A stretch of 64,000 nucleotides of DNA, from NCBI RefSeq assembly GCF_905397375.1, contig NZ_CAJPVG010000001.1:434001-498000 (forward strand), in the 5' to 3' direction. Made by a program: the position numbers and the translations under genes. Origin of the DNA: Ralstonia mannitolilytica. Its GTDB lineage: Bacteria > Pseudomonadota > Gammaproteobacteria > Burkholderiales > Burkholderiaceae. The notes beneath the pieces are model-generated. The model was given only the letters and a program-made list of their open reading frames with translations. It made no database searches and was not told the DNA's origin. Of the stretch, positions 48,058 to 56,288 are shown one piece after another. The number at the start of each line of letters is the position of its first letter. Position 1 is the first letter of the stretch.

Positions 48058-50867
48058 CCACGCCCACCGCAGCGCCGACACCGCAAGCCTTCCCCCGCGC
48101 CACCGTGCGGTTGCAATTGCACCAGGGCTTCACGTTCGACGACGCGCGGGCACTGCTCGACGACTTTGCCGCGCTCGGCATCTCGCATCTGTACACGTCG
48201 CCCATCACCACCGCGCAGCCGGGCTCGATGCACGGCTACGACGTGACCGACCCGACGCGCGTGAACCCTGAACTCGGCGGTGAAGCCGCGCTCGAGCAAC
48301 TGGTCGAGGCACTGCATACGCGCGGCATGGGGCTGATCGTCGACATCGTGCCCAACCACATGGGCGTGGGCGGTGCGCACAACGCGTGGTGGCTCGACGT
48401 GCTCGAATCGGGGCCCGACAGCGCCTACGCCAACTTCTTCGATATCGACTGGCAACCCGCCAACCCGGCGCTGCGCAACAAGGTGCTCGCGCCCTTCCTC
48501 GGCGAGCCCTATGCCGATGCGCTTGCCGGCGGCCGGCTCACGCTCGAGTACGACCGCACCGCCGCGCGGCTGGCGGTGGCGTATTACGACCACCGGTTCC
48601 CGATCGCCCTGGATGATTACGCCGCGCTGCTGCGCACCGGCAACGCAGACACCGCCATGCACGCGGTGGCGGATCGCTTTGCCGCCGTCGGCACGCCGCG
48701 CTCCGTGCGCACGCGCCGCGAGCGCGCCGAAGAGGCCCGCGAAGCGCTGCGCCACCTTGCCGCCACCGAAGCCGGCGCCGCGCACATCGCCGAAGCGGTG
48801 CGCGCGATCAACGCACGGCCCGATCAGCTCGATGCGCTGATGGCGCGCCAGCACTGGCGCCTGAGCTACTGGCGCACCGCCAACGACGAGATCAACTGGC
48901 GCCGCTTCTTCGACATCAGCTCGCTGGCCGGCCTGCGCATGGAGCGCCCGGAGGTGTTCGAAGCCACGCATGCGCTGCTGTTCCGGCTCTATCGCCAGGG
49001 CTGGATCGACGGCGTGCGCATCGACCACGTGGACGGGCTGGCCGACCCGGCCGCCTATTGCCGGCAACTGCGCCGGCGCCTGGAGGCCGAACACGCCGCC
49101 CGCCCTGCCGACCGGCGCACGGGGCAGCCGTGGATCGTCGTCGAGAAGATCCTGGCGCACGACGAAGCCATGCGCACCGACTGGGGCGTGGACGGCACCA
49201 GCGGCTACGACTTCATGAACCAGGTCGGCGCGCTGCTGCACGACGCACGCGGCGAACATGCGCTGACCTTGGGCTGGCTCGAATGGATCGACGCACCGCC
49301 GTCGGAGGCGCCGTTCTCGGCCACGGCGCTGCGTGCGCGGCGGCAGATCCTGCACGAGCACTTTGCGGCGGAACTCGATGCCGCAGCCACCGCGCTGCAC
49401 GCCGTGGCGCAGCAGCGGCGCGACAGCCACGACATCACGTGGCATGCGATCCGCCGCGCGCTGGCCGAGCTGGTCATCCATTTTCCGGTGTACCGCACGT
49501 ATGCGCATGCGCAGGGGCGCGACGCGCAGGACACGGCCATCGTGCGCACCGCCATGGCCGGGGCCGCCGCGCGGCTGCGCCGCGTGGACCAGCCGGTGCT
49601 CGATTGGCTCGATGCCTGGCTCGGCGCGCAGCCGGCAGGGCCGGACCGGTTGCGGCAGCTGGCACTGAGGCGGTGCCAGCAGTTGTCATCGCCCGTGGCG
49701 GCCAAGGCGGTGGAGGACACGGCCTGCTACCGCTACGGGCGGCTGCTTTCCCGCAACGAGGTCGGCGCAGACCCCGGAGCATTCGCCATGAGCGCGGCTG
49801 CCTTCCACGCCGCCATGCAGGTGCGCGCCCACACCTGGCCGCGTGCGATGCTGACCACCGCCACGCATGACCACAAGCGCGGCGAAGACGTGCGGGCACG
49901 GCTGGCCGTGCTGTCGGAGCGGCCAGCGCAGTGGCTCGCCGCGGCGCGCCAGTGGCGCAGCGAACACGCGCGGTGGGTGCAGCCCTTGGCCAGCGGCCCG
50001 GCGCCTTCGCCCTCCGCGCAATGGATGCTGTACCAGACGCTGGTGGGCGTATGGCCCGCGGCATTGGACTGGCGCGACGCCGATGCCGTCCACACCCTGG
50101 CCGAGCGCGTCGCGCTCTGGCAGGAGAAGGCGCAACGCGAAGCCAAGCAGCGCACGGACTGGTTTGCCCCCGATGCCGAGTACGAGGCGGCCAGCCGCGC
50201 ATTCGTCTTCACGCTGCTCACGGGCGAGGCCGCGGCCACGTTCCTGCCATCGCTCGCCGCGTTCGTGGAGAGCCTGGCGCCCGCCGCGGCCGTCAACGGG
50301 CTCGCCCAGACGCTGCTGCGCGCGACCGCGCCCGGCGTGCCCGACCTGTATCAGGGCGCCGACTTCTGGGACACGAGCCTCGTCGATCCCGACAACCGGC
50401 GGCCGGTGGATTATGCGGCGCGGCATCGCGCGTTGCGGGCGCTGCATGCGCATGCCGGACACAGCCTCGCCTCGCTGCTCGGCCACTGGACGGACGGCCG
50501 CATCAAGCAGGCCGTACTGGCCCGGGCCCTGGCGCTGCGCGCCGCCCTGCCTGCGGTGTTCAGCTCGGGCGACTACCAGCCGCTGGCCGTGACGGGCAGC
50601 GGCGCGGAGCACGTGCTGGCATTCGCGCGGCAGCATGAAGGGCAGGCGATCGTCGTGATCGTGCCCCTGCACGCGTCCGCGCTGCTGGGCCACGCCGCCA
50701 CACCGGCCTTTCCCTCCGGCGCCTGGCGCGACACCACGGTCTGCCTGCCGGCGGCGCTCGCCCACGCCACCCTGCATAGCGCGTTCGACGGCCAGATCCT
50801 GCGCACGCCGCGCCTGGCGCTGGGACAGGTGCTGGCGCAGTTGCCGGTCGCCCTGCTGCACACCTGA
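48054..50867 (+). CDS. treY: Malto-oligosyltrehalose synthase
   Basis: 937-residue GH13_26 enzyme that turns the reducing end of maltodextrin into a trehalose unit. TreY landmarks: ATVRLQLHQGFTFDDARALLDDFAALGISHLYTSPI, GSMHGYDVTDPTRVNPELGG, IVDIVPNHMGVGG, NKVLAPFLGEPYADAL, nucleophile Asp324 in DGVRIDHVDGLADP, Glu364 in IVVEKIL, TATHDHKRGEDVRARLAVLSE and GVPDLYQGADFWDTSLVDPDNRRPVD. Last gene of the glgX-treZ-malQ-treY run, translationally coupled to malQ. Confidence 0.97.
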   Translation: MTTPTAAPTPQAFPRATVRLQLHQGFTFDDARALLDDFAALGISHLYTSPITTAQPGSMHGYDVTDPTRVNPELGGEAALEQLVEALHTRGMGLIVDIVPNHMGVGGAHNAWWLDVLESGPDSAYANFFDIDWQPANPALRNKVLAPFLGEPYADALAGGRLTLEYDRTAARLAVAYYDHRFPIALDDYAALLRTGNADTAMHAVADRFAAVGTPRSVRTRRERAEEAREALRHLAATEAGAAHIAEAVRAINARPDQLDALMARQHWRLSYWRTANDEINWRRFFDISSLAGLRMERPEVFEATHALLFRLYRQGWIDGVRIDHVDGLADPAAYCRQLRRRLEAEHAARPADRRTGQPWIVVEKILAHDEAMRTDWGVDGTSGYDFMNQVGALLHDARGEHALTLGWLEWIDAPPSEAPFSATALRARRQILHEHFAAELDAAATALHAVAQQRRDSHDITWHAIRRALAELVIHFPVYRTYAHAQGRDAQDTAIVRTAMAGAAARLRRVDQPVLDWLDAWLGAQPAGPDRLRQLALRRCQQLSSPVAAKAVEDTACYRYGRLLSRNEVGADPGAFAMSAAAFHAAMQVRAHTWPRAMLTTATHDHKRGEDVRARLAVLSERPAQWLAAARQWRSEHARWVQPLASGPAPSPSAQWMLYQTLVGVWPAALDWRDADAVHTLAERVALWQEKAQREAKQRTDWFAPDAEYEAASRAFVFTLLTGEAAATFLPSLAAFVESLAPAAAVNGLAQTLLRATAPGVPDLYQGADFWDTSLVDPDNRRPVDYAARHRALRALHAHAGHSLASLLGHWTDGRIKQAVLARALALRAALPAVFSSGDYQPLAVTGSGAEHVLAFARQHEGQAIVVIVPLHASALLGHAATPAFPSGAWRDTTVCLPAALAHATLHSAFDGQILRTPRLALGQVLAQLPVALLHT

Positions 50868-50921
50868 CGCACCACGCCTCTTCACGGGTTAACACCGACT
50901 GCGTCGCCCTTTTGCGCGCTC

Positions 50922-50951
50922 TACAATTCATCTATTCATATATATGACTAG
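50922..50951 (+). promoter_or_regulatory. -10 element and palindromic operator upstream of the MFS gene
   Basis: TACAAT (50922-50927) is a good -10. Four bases downstream is an AT-rich palindrome whose 12-bp core TCATATATATGA (50936-50947) is perfect and whose flanks CTAT/CTAG extend it to 50932-50951 with one mismatched pair. The location over the transcription start suggests a repressor site; no regulator gene is adjacent. Confidence 0.5.
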
Positions 50952-50998
50952 AGCAATGTGTGATGAGCACATCGCTTGCGTCGCCCGGAGGAGACCGC

Positions 50999-52246
50999 AT
51001 GTTCGGCTGGTTCAAAGAAATTTCGAAAGGGGAAAAGCGCACCTTCTGGGCGTGCTTCGGCGGCTGGGCGCTCGATGCGCTGGACGTGCAGATGTTCAGC
51101 CTCGTCATCCCCACCATCATCGCGGCATGGCACATCGGCAAGGCGGAGGCCGGGCTGGTGTCGGGCGTCACGCTCGTCGCATCTGCACTGGGCGGCTGGA
51201 TTGCCGGCGCGCTGACCGACCGCTTTGGGCGCGTGCGCACGCTGCAGATCACGGTGCTGTGGTTTTCCATTGCCACGTTTGCCTCGGCATTTGCACAGAA
51301 CTTTGAGCAGTTCCTGGTGCTCAAGGCCCTGCAGGGCTTCGGCTTCGGCGGCGAATGGGCGGCGGGCGCCGTGCTGATGGCCGAGAGCATCCGCGCCAGC
51401 CATCGCGGCAAGGCCATGGGCACCGTACAGAGCGCGTGGGCCGTGGGCTGGGGCGGCGCCGTGCTGCTGTATGCGCTCACGTACTCGCTGGTGGAGCCCG
51501 ACCTTGCGTGGCGCGTGATGTTTGCGGCGGGCCTGCTGCCGGCGCTGCTCATCATCTACATCCGCCGCGGCGTGCAGGAGCCCGTGCCGGCCGTCAAGCC
51601 AAGCGCGAGTGCATCGGACATGCCGGTCTCGCGCTTTCCGCTGCTCGACATCTTCCGTCCGCAGGTGCTGCGCATGACGCTCATCGGCGGGCTGCTCGGC
51701 GTGGGCGCGCACGGCGGCTACTACGCGCTGATGACGTGGCTGCCGACGTACCTGAAGACCGAACGCCACCTGTCGGTGCTGGGCACCGGCGGCTACCTGG
51801 CGGTCATCATCTTTGCGTTCTGGTGCGGCTGCGTGGCCAGCGCGTGGCTGCTCGACGTCATCGGCCGGCGCGGCAACATCCTGCTGTTCTCGTGCTGCTG
51901 CGTGGTCACGGTGCTCGTGTACCTGCTCGTGCCGCTCTCCGATGGCGCCATGCTGGTGCTCGGCTTTCCGCTGGGCTTCTTCGCGGCGGGCATCCCGGCC
52001 AGCATGGGCGCGCTGTTCAACGAGCTGTATCCGCACGGCGTGCGCGGCACGGGCGTGGGCTTCTGCTACAACTTCGGCCGCGTCGTGTCGGCCGCGTTCC
52101 CGGTGCTGGTGGGCAAGATGAGCGCGTCGATGTCGCTGGGCACGGCCATCGGCATCGACGCAGCCATCGCGTACTCGATCGTCGCGCTGGCGGTGCTGAT
52201 GCTGCCCGAAACACGCGGCCGCGACCTGGCCGCCGTGACCGCCTGA
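50999..52246 (+). CDS. MFS transporter, sugar/organic acid permease type
   Basis: 415 residues, twelve predicted helices. Start motif FWACFGGWALDALDVQMFSLVIPTIIAAWHIGKAEAGLVSG with the conserved D in helix 1, loop 2-3 motif GALTDRFGRVRTLQ, loop 4-5 GFGFGGEWAAGAVLMAE, typical of the metabolite:proton symporters (SHS/AAHS and related) for organic acids. Substrate unknown. The ATG at 50999 has GGAGGAG five bases upstream; in-frame ATGs at 50960 and 50963 are weaker. Followed after 55 bp by an amidohydrolase on the same strand, so it may import that enzyme's substrate. Confidence 0.88.
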   Translation: MFGWFKEISKGEKRTFWACFGGWALDALDVQMFSLVIPTIIAAWHIGKAEAGLVSGVTLVASALGGWIAGALTDRFGRVRTLQITVLWFSIATFASAFAQNFEQFLVLKALQGFGFGGEWAAGAVLMAESIRASHRGKAMGTVQSAWAVGWGGAVLLYALTYSLVEPDLAWRVMFAAGLLPALLIIYIRRGVQEPVPAVKPSASASDMPVSRFPLLDIFRPQVLRMTLIGGLLGVGAHGGYYALMTWLPTYLKTERHLSVLGTGGYLAVIIFAFWCGCVASAWLLDVIGRRGNILLFSCCCVVTVLVYLLVPLSDGAMLVLGFPLGFFAAGIPASMGALFNELYPHGVRGTGVGFCYNFGRVVSAAFPVLVGKMSASMSLGTAIGIDAAIAYSIVALAVLMLPETRGRDLAAVTA

Positions 52247-52301
52247 TCCGTCCGTTCCGCTTTGCCATGACGACCCGCACAACACCACACCAGGAGACTC
52301 C

Positions 52302-53207
52302 ATGCCATCGCGCCGCACCTTCAACACCGGGTTGCTCGCCATGCTAGGTTCCACTGCCCTTGCGGGCTGCGCAGGCACCGGCATGCGCGAGACCACGCGC
52401 ATCACGGCCATCGACACACACGCGCACGTGTTCGAGCGCGGCCTGCCGCTGGCCAACGCGCGCCGCTATGCACCTGCGTATGACGCGCCGCTGTCGGCGT
52501 ATCTTGCGCAGCTCGATGCGCACGGCGTGTCGCACGGTGTGCTGATCCAGCCCAGCTTCCTGGGCACCGACAACAGCTACATGCTGGCCGCCCTCAGGCA
52601 GGCCTCGCAGCGGCTGCGCGGCGTGGCGGTCATCGACCCGACCGCGCCTGACACCTTCCTCACGCAGCTGAACGCCGAGGGCATCGTCGGCATCCGGCTG
52701 AACCTCATCGGCGCGCCGGACCCGCAGTTGAAATCGCCCGTGTGGCAGGCCGCGCTGGGCCGCCTGCACGCGCTCGGGTGGCACGTCGAACTGCACGTGG
52801 AAGCCCGCCGCCTGCCTGCGCTGCTGCAGCCGCTGCTGGAAGCGCAGGTCAATGTGGTGGTGGACCACTTCGGCCGGCCGGACCCGGCGCTCGGCGTGGA
52901 CGACCCTGGCTTCGCGGCATTGCTCGCCGCCGGCCGCACGCGCCGCGTCTGGGTGAAGATTTCCGGCGCCTACCGGAACGGCGCCAACCCGCGCGGCGAG
53001 GCCATCGCACAAGCCGCCATGCCCCGCCTGAAAGACGCGCTGGGCCTGGACCGCCTCGTCTGGGGCAGCGACTGGCCGCACACGCAATTCGAATCGCAGA
53101 TGGATTACGACAAGGCATGGGCCTTCGCCAGCGTGTTGCTGCCGAGCGCGGCGGACCGCCAACAGGTGTTGGTGGATACGCCGGCGCAGCTGTTCCGCTT
53201 CGCCTGA
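52302..53207 (+). CDS. Amidohydrolase-2 family TIM-barrel hydrolase, predicted Tat-exported lipoprotein
   Basis: 301 residues. The N-terminus SRRTFNTGLLAMLGSTALAGC combines a twin-arginine motif with a lipobox (LAGC), so it is probably exported folded and lipid-anchored. The mature part is an amidohydrolase_2 barrel: IDTHAHVFERG (metal-binding HxH), HGVLIQPSFLGTDN, VVVDHFGRPD and LVWGSDWPHTQFE (catalytic Asp). This resembles 2-pyrone-4,6-dicarboxylate lactonase-type enzymes, which are normally cytoplasmic, so the export signal is unusual. Start follows AGGAGA. Likely co-transcribed with the MFS gene upstream. Confidence 0.85.
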   Translation: MPSRRTFNTGLLAMLGSTALAGCAGTGMRETTRITAIDTHAHVFERGLPLANARRYAPAYDAPLSAYLAQLDAHGVSHGVLIQPSFLGTDNSYMLAALRQASQRLRGVAVIDPTAPDTFLTQLNAEGIVGIRLNLIGAPDPQLKSPVWQAALGRLHALGWHVELHVEARRLPALLQPLLEAQVNVVVDHFGRPDPALGVDDPGFAALLAAGRTRRVWVKISGAYRNGANPRGEAIAQAAMPRLKDALGLDRLVWGSDWPHTQFESQMDYDKAWAFASVLLPSAADRQQVLVDTPAQLFRFA

Positions 53208-53304
53208 ACCCGCGATACCGGCCTTCGCCAACCACGAATTTCGCCGCGCGGACCGCGCTCCTACACTGGCCGCTCCTCGTCCCCACCTCAAGAAAGGAGC
53301 CGCC

Positions 53305-54057
53305 ATGCAGCAGCATCGACTCGTCGACCGGCAATTCGGCCAGGTCGCCCAGGCCTACTTCACCAGCGCCGTGCACGCACAGGGCGCCGACCTCGACGCG
53401 CTGGCCGCGCTGGCGCAGTCCATCCCGCAGGCCAAGGTGCTCGACCTCGGCTGCGGCGGCGGGCATGTGAGCTTCGCCATGGCACCGCACGTGGCCACGA
53501 TGGTGGCGGTCGACCTGTCTGAAGCCATGCTGGCCGTGGTGGCCGCCGAAGCCGCACGCCGCGGCCTCCGGCAGTTGCACACGCAAGCCGCGCGCGCGGA
53601 GGCGCTGCCGTTCGACGATGCCGCCTTCGACATCGTCGCCACGCGTTTTTCTGCCCACCACTGGTACGACGTGCGCCGCGGGCTGGCCGAGGCGCGGCGC
53701 GTGCTCAAACCCGGCGGCAAGCTCGTCGTCGTCGATATCGTCGCGCCGGAGGTACCGCTGCTCGACACGCTGCTGCAGACGGCGGAAGTGCTGCGCGATG
53801 CGTCGCACGTACGGGACTACCGCGTCTCGGAATGGCAGGCGATGCTGGCCGAAGCCGGCTTCCATCCGGGCACGCCGCGCACCTGGAAGCTGACGATGGC
53901 GTTCGACACCTGGATCGCGCGCATCCGCACGCCGCAGGTGCGCGCCGACGCCATCCGCCACCTGTTGGACCACGCCGCCGACGAGGCACGTGCCTACTTT
54001 GCCGTGGCGCCCGATCATTCGTTTGCGATTGACGCAATGATGATCGAGGCCACCTGA
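53305..54057 (+). CDS. Class I SAM-dependent methyltransferase
   Basis: 250 residues of the Methyltransf_11/UbiE-like fold. Motif I VLDLGCGGGHVSFAMAP, motif II region AEALPFDDAAFDIVATRFSAHHW, and motif III ARRVLKPGGKLVVVDIV. The N-terminus MQQHRLVDRQFGQVAQAYFTS is typical of a widespread small-molecule methyltransferase group annotated only generically. AAGGAG lies nine bases before the ATG. Substrate unknown; not specifically like PhcB. Confidence 0.85.
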   Translation: MQQHRLVDRQFGQVAQAYFTSAVHAQGADLDALAALAQSIPQAKVLDLGCGGGHVSFAMAPHVATMVAVDLSEAMLAVVAAEAARRGLRQLHTQAARAEALPFDDAAFDIVATRFSAHHWYDVRRGLAEARRVLKPGGKLVVVDIVAPEVPLLDTLLQTAEVLRDASHVRDYRVSEWQAMLAEAGFHPGTPRTWKLTMAFDTWIARIRTPQVRADAIRHLLDHAADEARAYFAVAPDHSFAIDAMMIEAT

Positions 54058-54263
54058 GCCGTCTCATCCTTTTTGCCCCCCCTCTTTGGAGGGAGTGCCG
54101 CGCGAAGCTCGCGGCGAAGCGCTTTTTCAGGTTTCGCTTAATCCTGAATGAAAAAGAAGTGAAATCGGAACATGTGTGGGCCAGGCGAGATTGCCCTTAC
54201 CCTTGAAGGTCGTCCGCGCATCGTCGGCAATACCGCCATTGGCCGCGACCAGCTTCCGATTCC

Positions 54264-55655
54264 ATGTACGCACTCCTTCCGGCATTCGTCTCGTCGCTGT
54301 TTCTGTTCTACGGCATCTATGTGCTCGGTACGCGCGGCCGCACGCGGGCGAGTCTGGCGTTTTTCGGCATGGCGGTGCTGACCAGCCTGTGGCAAGGCTT
54401 GTGGGCGTTTCTGTTTCAGACTGCCGATAGCAGCGTCGCGACCCTGCTCACAAAACTGGGGTGGGTCGCGATCCTGGTCGTGCCGACGGCGTTCTACCAT
54501 TTCATCGCCGAAATCTCCGAACGCGCCGAAGAGCAGCGGTGGATCGTCGCCTCCTATGCGGTCGATGGCGTGCTGATCGTTTTGCTGCTCACCACGGATT
54601 GGGTGATTGCAGGCGTATGGCACTTTCCGTTTGGGTTCTACCCCAAGGCCGGTCCGCTCGAGGCAGTACACATCAGCCAGACCGTGCTGCTCGCGCTGCG
54701 CAGTGCATGGCTGCTGTATGCAGCACAACAGCACACCACAGCGGAAAAACGCAAACGATTGTGGGTCTGTTTGCTGGGCCTCGGTCTTTACACGCTTTCT
54801 GCCGCCGACTACGCGGTGAACTACGGCTTGATGTTCTACCCGCCGGGTGTACTGTTCATTGCCGCAAGCCTGGGCATCATTGCTGTTGGCGTGGTGAAGT
54901 TCGATCTGATGCACCCGTACGCGTTGGCGGCCACGGTAGCGCATGAAGTGCGCACGCCTTTGACGACAATCCGCTTGCAAGCGAGTGAGATCGCCCGCGC
55001 GTGGCCTGAGCTGTTCCACGGCTACCAGCTCGCCGTGCACCATGGCCTGTGCAGCGACCGCGAGCCGCTGTCTCCGGCGGTACTGGAACGTGTTTCCAAG
55101 CTGGCACAGGCCATCAGCGCGGAGGTGTCGAGCGCCCACAGCGTCATCGAAATGGCATTGGCTTCCGTCACGCTGGAGCGTCTGGACCGGCGTACCTTCA
55201 GCGCTCACTCGCTGCGGGAGTGCGTCACCATGGCACTGGAACAGTACCCGTTTCGCCCCGGTGAACGGGAGCGGATCAAAGTCAGCGAGTTTGATCCGAA
55301 CTGGCGATTCATCGGCTCGGAAACGCTGCTCATGTACGTGCTGTTCAACCTGATCAAGAACGCGCTGCACGCCATCCAGCTCGCACGCAAGGGCCAGATC
55401 GTCATCTCCGCGCGGGACGATGGGGACGCTTACGTGCTGGAGGTCCGGGACGACGCAACCGGAATTCCACCAAGGGTGTTGCGCCGCATCTTCGATCCGT
55501 TCTTCTCCACCAAGCATCACGGCAAGGGCGCAGGTGTGGGGCTGACCTTCTGCCGCCGCGTCATGCATGCATTTGGCGGCCATATTGAATGTGAGTCCGT
55601 GGTCGGGGAATACACGCTGTTCTCCATGCGGTTTCCCCAACCGTCAGTGCATTAG
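54264..55655 (+). CDS. Membrane histidine kinase of the LqsS/CqsS/PhcS-like type
   Basis: 463 residues. The N-terminal about 215 residues contain seven or so hydrophobic helices with little periplasmic loop, then a kinase core: H-box TVAHEVRTPLTTIRLQA with His227, N-box LFNLIKNALHAI, and an ATP-lid IFDPFFSTKHHGKGAGVGLTFCRRVMHAFGGHIECES. The end (FFSTK...GVGLTFCRRVM..FGG.I.C.S) resembles kinases for alpha-hydroxyketone and 3-hydroxy fatty-acid methyl ester signals. The G1 box reads DDATG, with Ala for the first Gly, so catalytic efficiency is uncertain. No response regulator is adjacent. Codon use is less GC-rich than neighbours. Convergent with the thioesterase, 6 bp apart. Confidence 0.75.
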   Translation: MYALLPAFVSSLFLFYGIYVLGTRGRTRASLAFFGMAVLTSLWQGLWAFLFQTADSSVATLLTKLGWVAILVVPTAFYHFIAEISERAEEQRWIVASYAVDGVLIVLLLTTDWVIAGVWHFPFGFYPKAGPLEAVHISQTVLLALRSAWLLYAAQQHTTAEKRKRLWVCLLGLGLYTLSAADYAVNYGLMFYPPGVLFIAASLGIIAVGVVKFDLMHPYALAATVAHEVRTPLTTIRLQASEIARAWPELFHGYQLAVHHGLCSDREPLSPAVLERVSKLAQAISAEVSSAHSVIEMALASVTLERLDRRTFSAHSLRECVTMALEQYPFRPGERERIKVSEFDPNWRFIGSETLLMYVLFNLIKNALHAIQLARKGQIVISARDDGDAYVLEVRDDATGIPPRVLRRIFDPFFSTKHHGKGAGVGLTFCRRVMHAFGGHIECESVVGEYTLFSMRFPQPSVH

Positions 55656-55661
55656 CGCAAT

Positions 55662-56159
55662 TTACGCGACAACGGGCGTGCGCGGCCTCAGTTCATACTC
55701 CTTGGCGCGCTCCATGATGTGTGTTGGCAGCCGCTGAATCGTGCGATCCGCACCTGCAATCACAATCTGCTGATAACCCAGCGACACCAGTTGCCCTGCC
55801 GACTCGAACCGGAAAAGCAGATAGGCCGAGCACGGCCGGACCTGGAACGTATTCAGGTAGCAATCGATGCGCTGGAACGGGAATGTCTCTTCAACGAACT
55901 CCTGGTGCGCTCGCTTGGTAATGAAGATGACGTTCCCTCCCACGAGGTTTGCATCGACACACTCGTAAAACCATCGTTCGCGCGCCACGCCCTGCCACTC
56001 GAAATACCGGGCAAAGTACGTGTTTGCGAAGGCGTTGGAATCCTTCAAATACACATCGAACGTGTGGTGAAACGTCAGGTCGGCCGAGAATGCGGCAGAT
56101 TGCGTGCCCGCGCGCATGTACTGGGAAATCACCGACTCAATCGGATTGCCTGCTGGCAT
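55662..56159 (-). CDS. Hot-dog fold acyl-CoA thioesterase family protein
   Basis: 165 residues. The hot-dog signature is near the N-terminus: FHHTFDVYLKDSNAFANTYFARYFEWQGVARERWFYECV, similar to 4HBT/FadM-type thioesterases and reminiscent of enediyne/polyketide-release thioesterases (D-x-N-x-x-x-N-x-Y-F-x-x-Y-x-x-W-Q-G). A second beta region follows, FPFQRIDCYLNTFQVRPCSAYLLFRFE. Start ATG 56159 is preceded by GGAG at good spacing; a longer frame to 56231 lacks support. Expected to hydrolyse an acyl thioester, substrate unknown. Paired convergently with the kinase; both are lower in GC than the surroundings. Confidence 0.75.
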   Translation of the reverse strand: MPAGNPIESVISQYMRAGTQSAAFSADLTFHHTFDVYLKDSNAFANTYFARYFEWQGVARERWFYECVDANLVGGNVIFITKRAHQEFVEETFPFQRIDCYLNTFQVRPCSAYLLFRFESAGQLVSLGYQQIVIAGADRTIQRLPTHIMERAKEYELRPRTPVVA

Positions 56160-56288
56160 TTGTGTACTCCATGAACGGAAAGCTGCTGGCGGCAGCCGCG
56201 CATGTGAAGTCAATCCCTCACATGCATCCATTCTTCCGATGCCAGCATCACTCCGTCACGATCCGATGCAATCGCCTTCCCGGCCGCG

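Noticed and set aside
53305..54057. The methyltransferase as PhcB, partner of the PhcS-like kinase
   Set aside because: Its motifs are those of a generic UbiE-like methyltransferase, its GC content matches the ordinary flank rather than the kinase, and 206 bp separate the two genes.
54093..54130. A terminator after the methyltransferase (GCCGCG/CGCGGC stem with a T5 run further on)
   Set aside because: The stem is short and the T-run is not adjacent; too weak to list.
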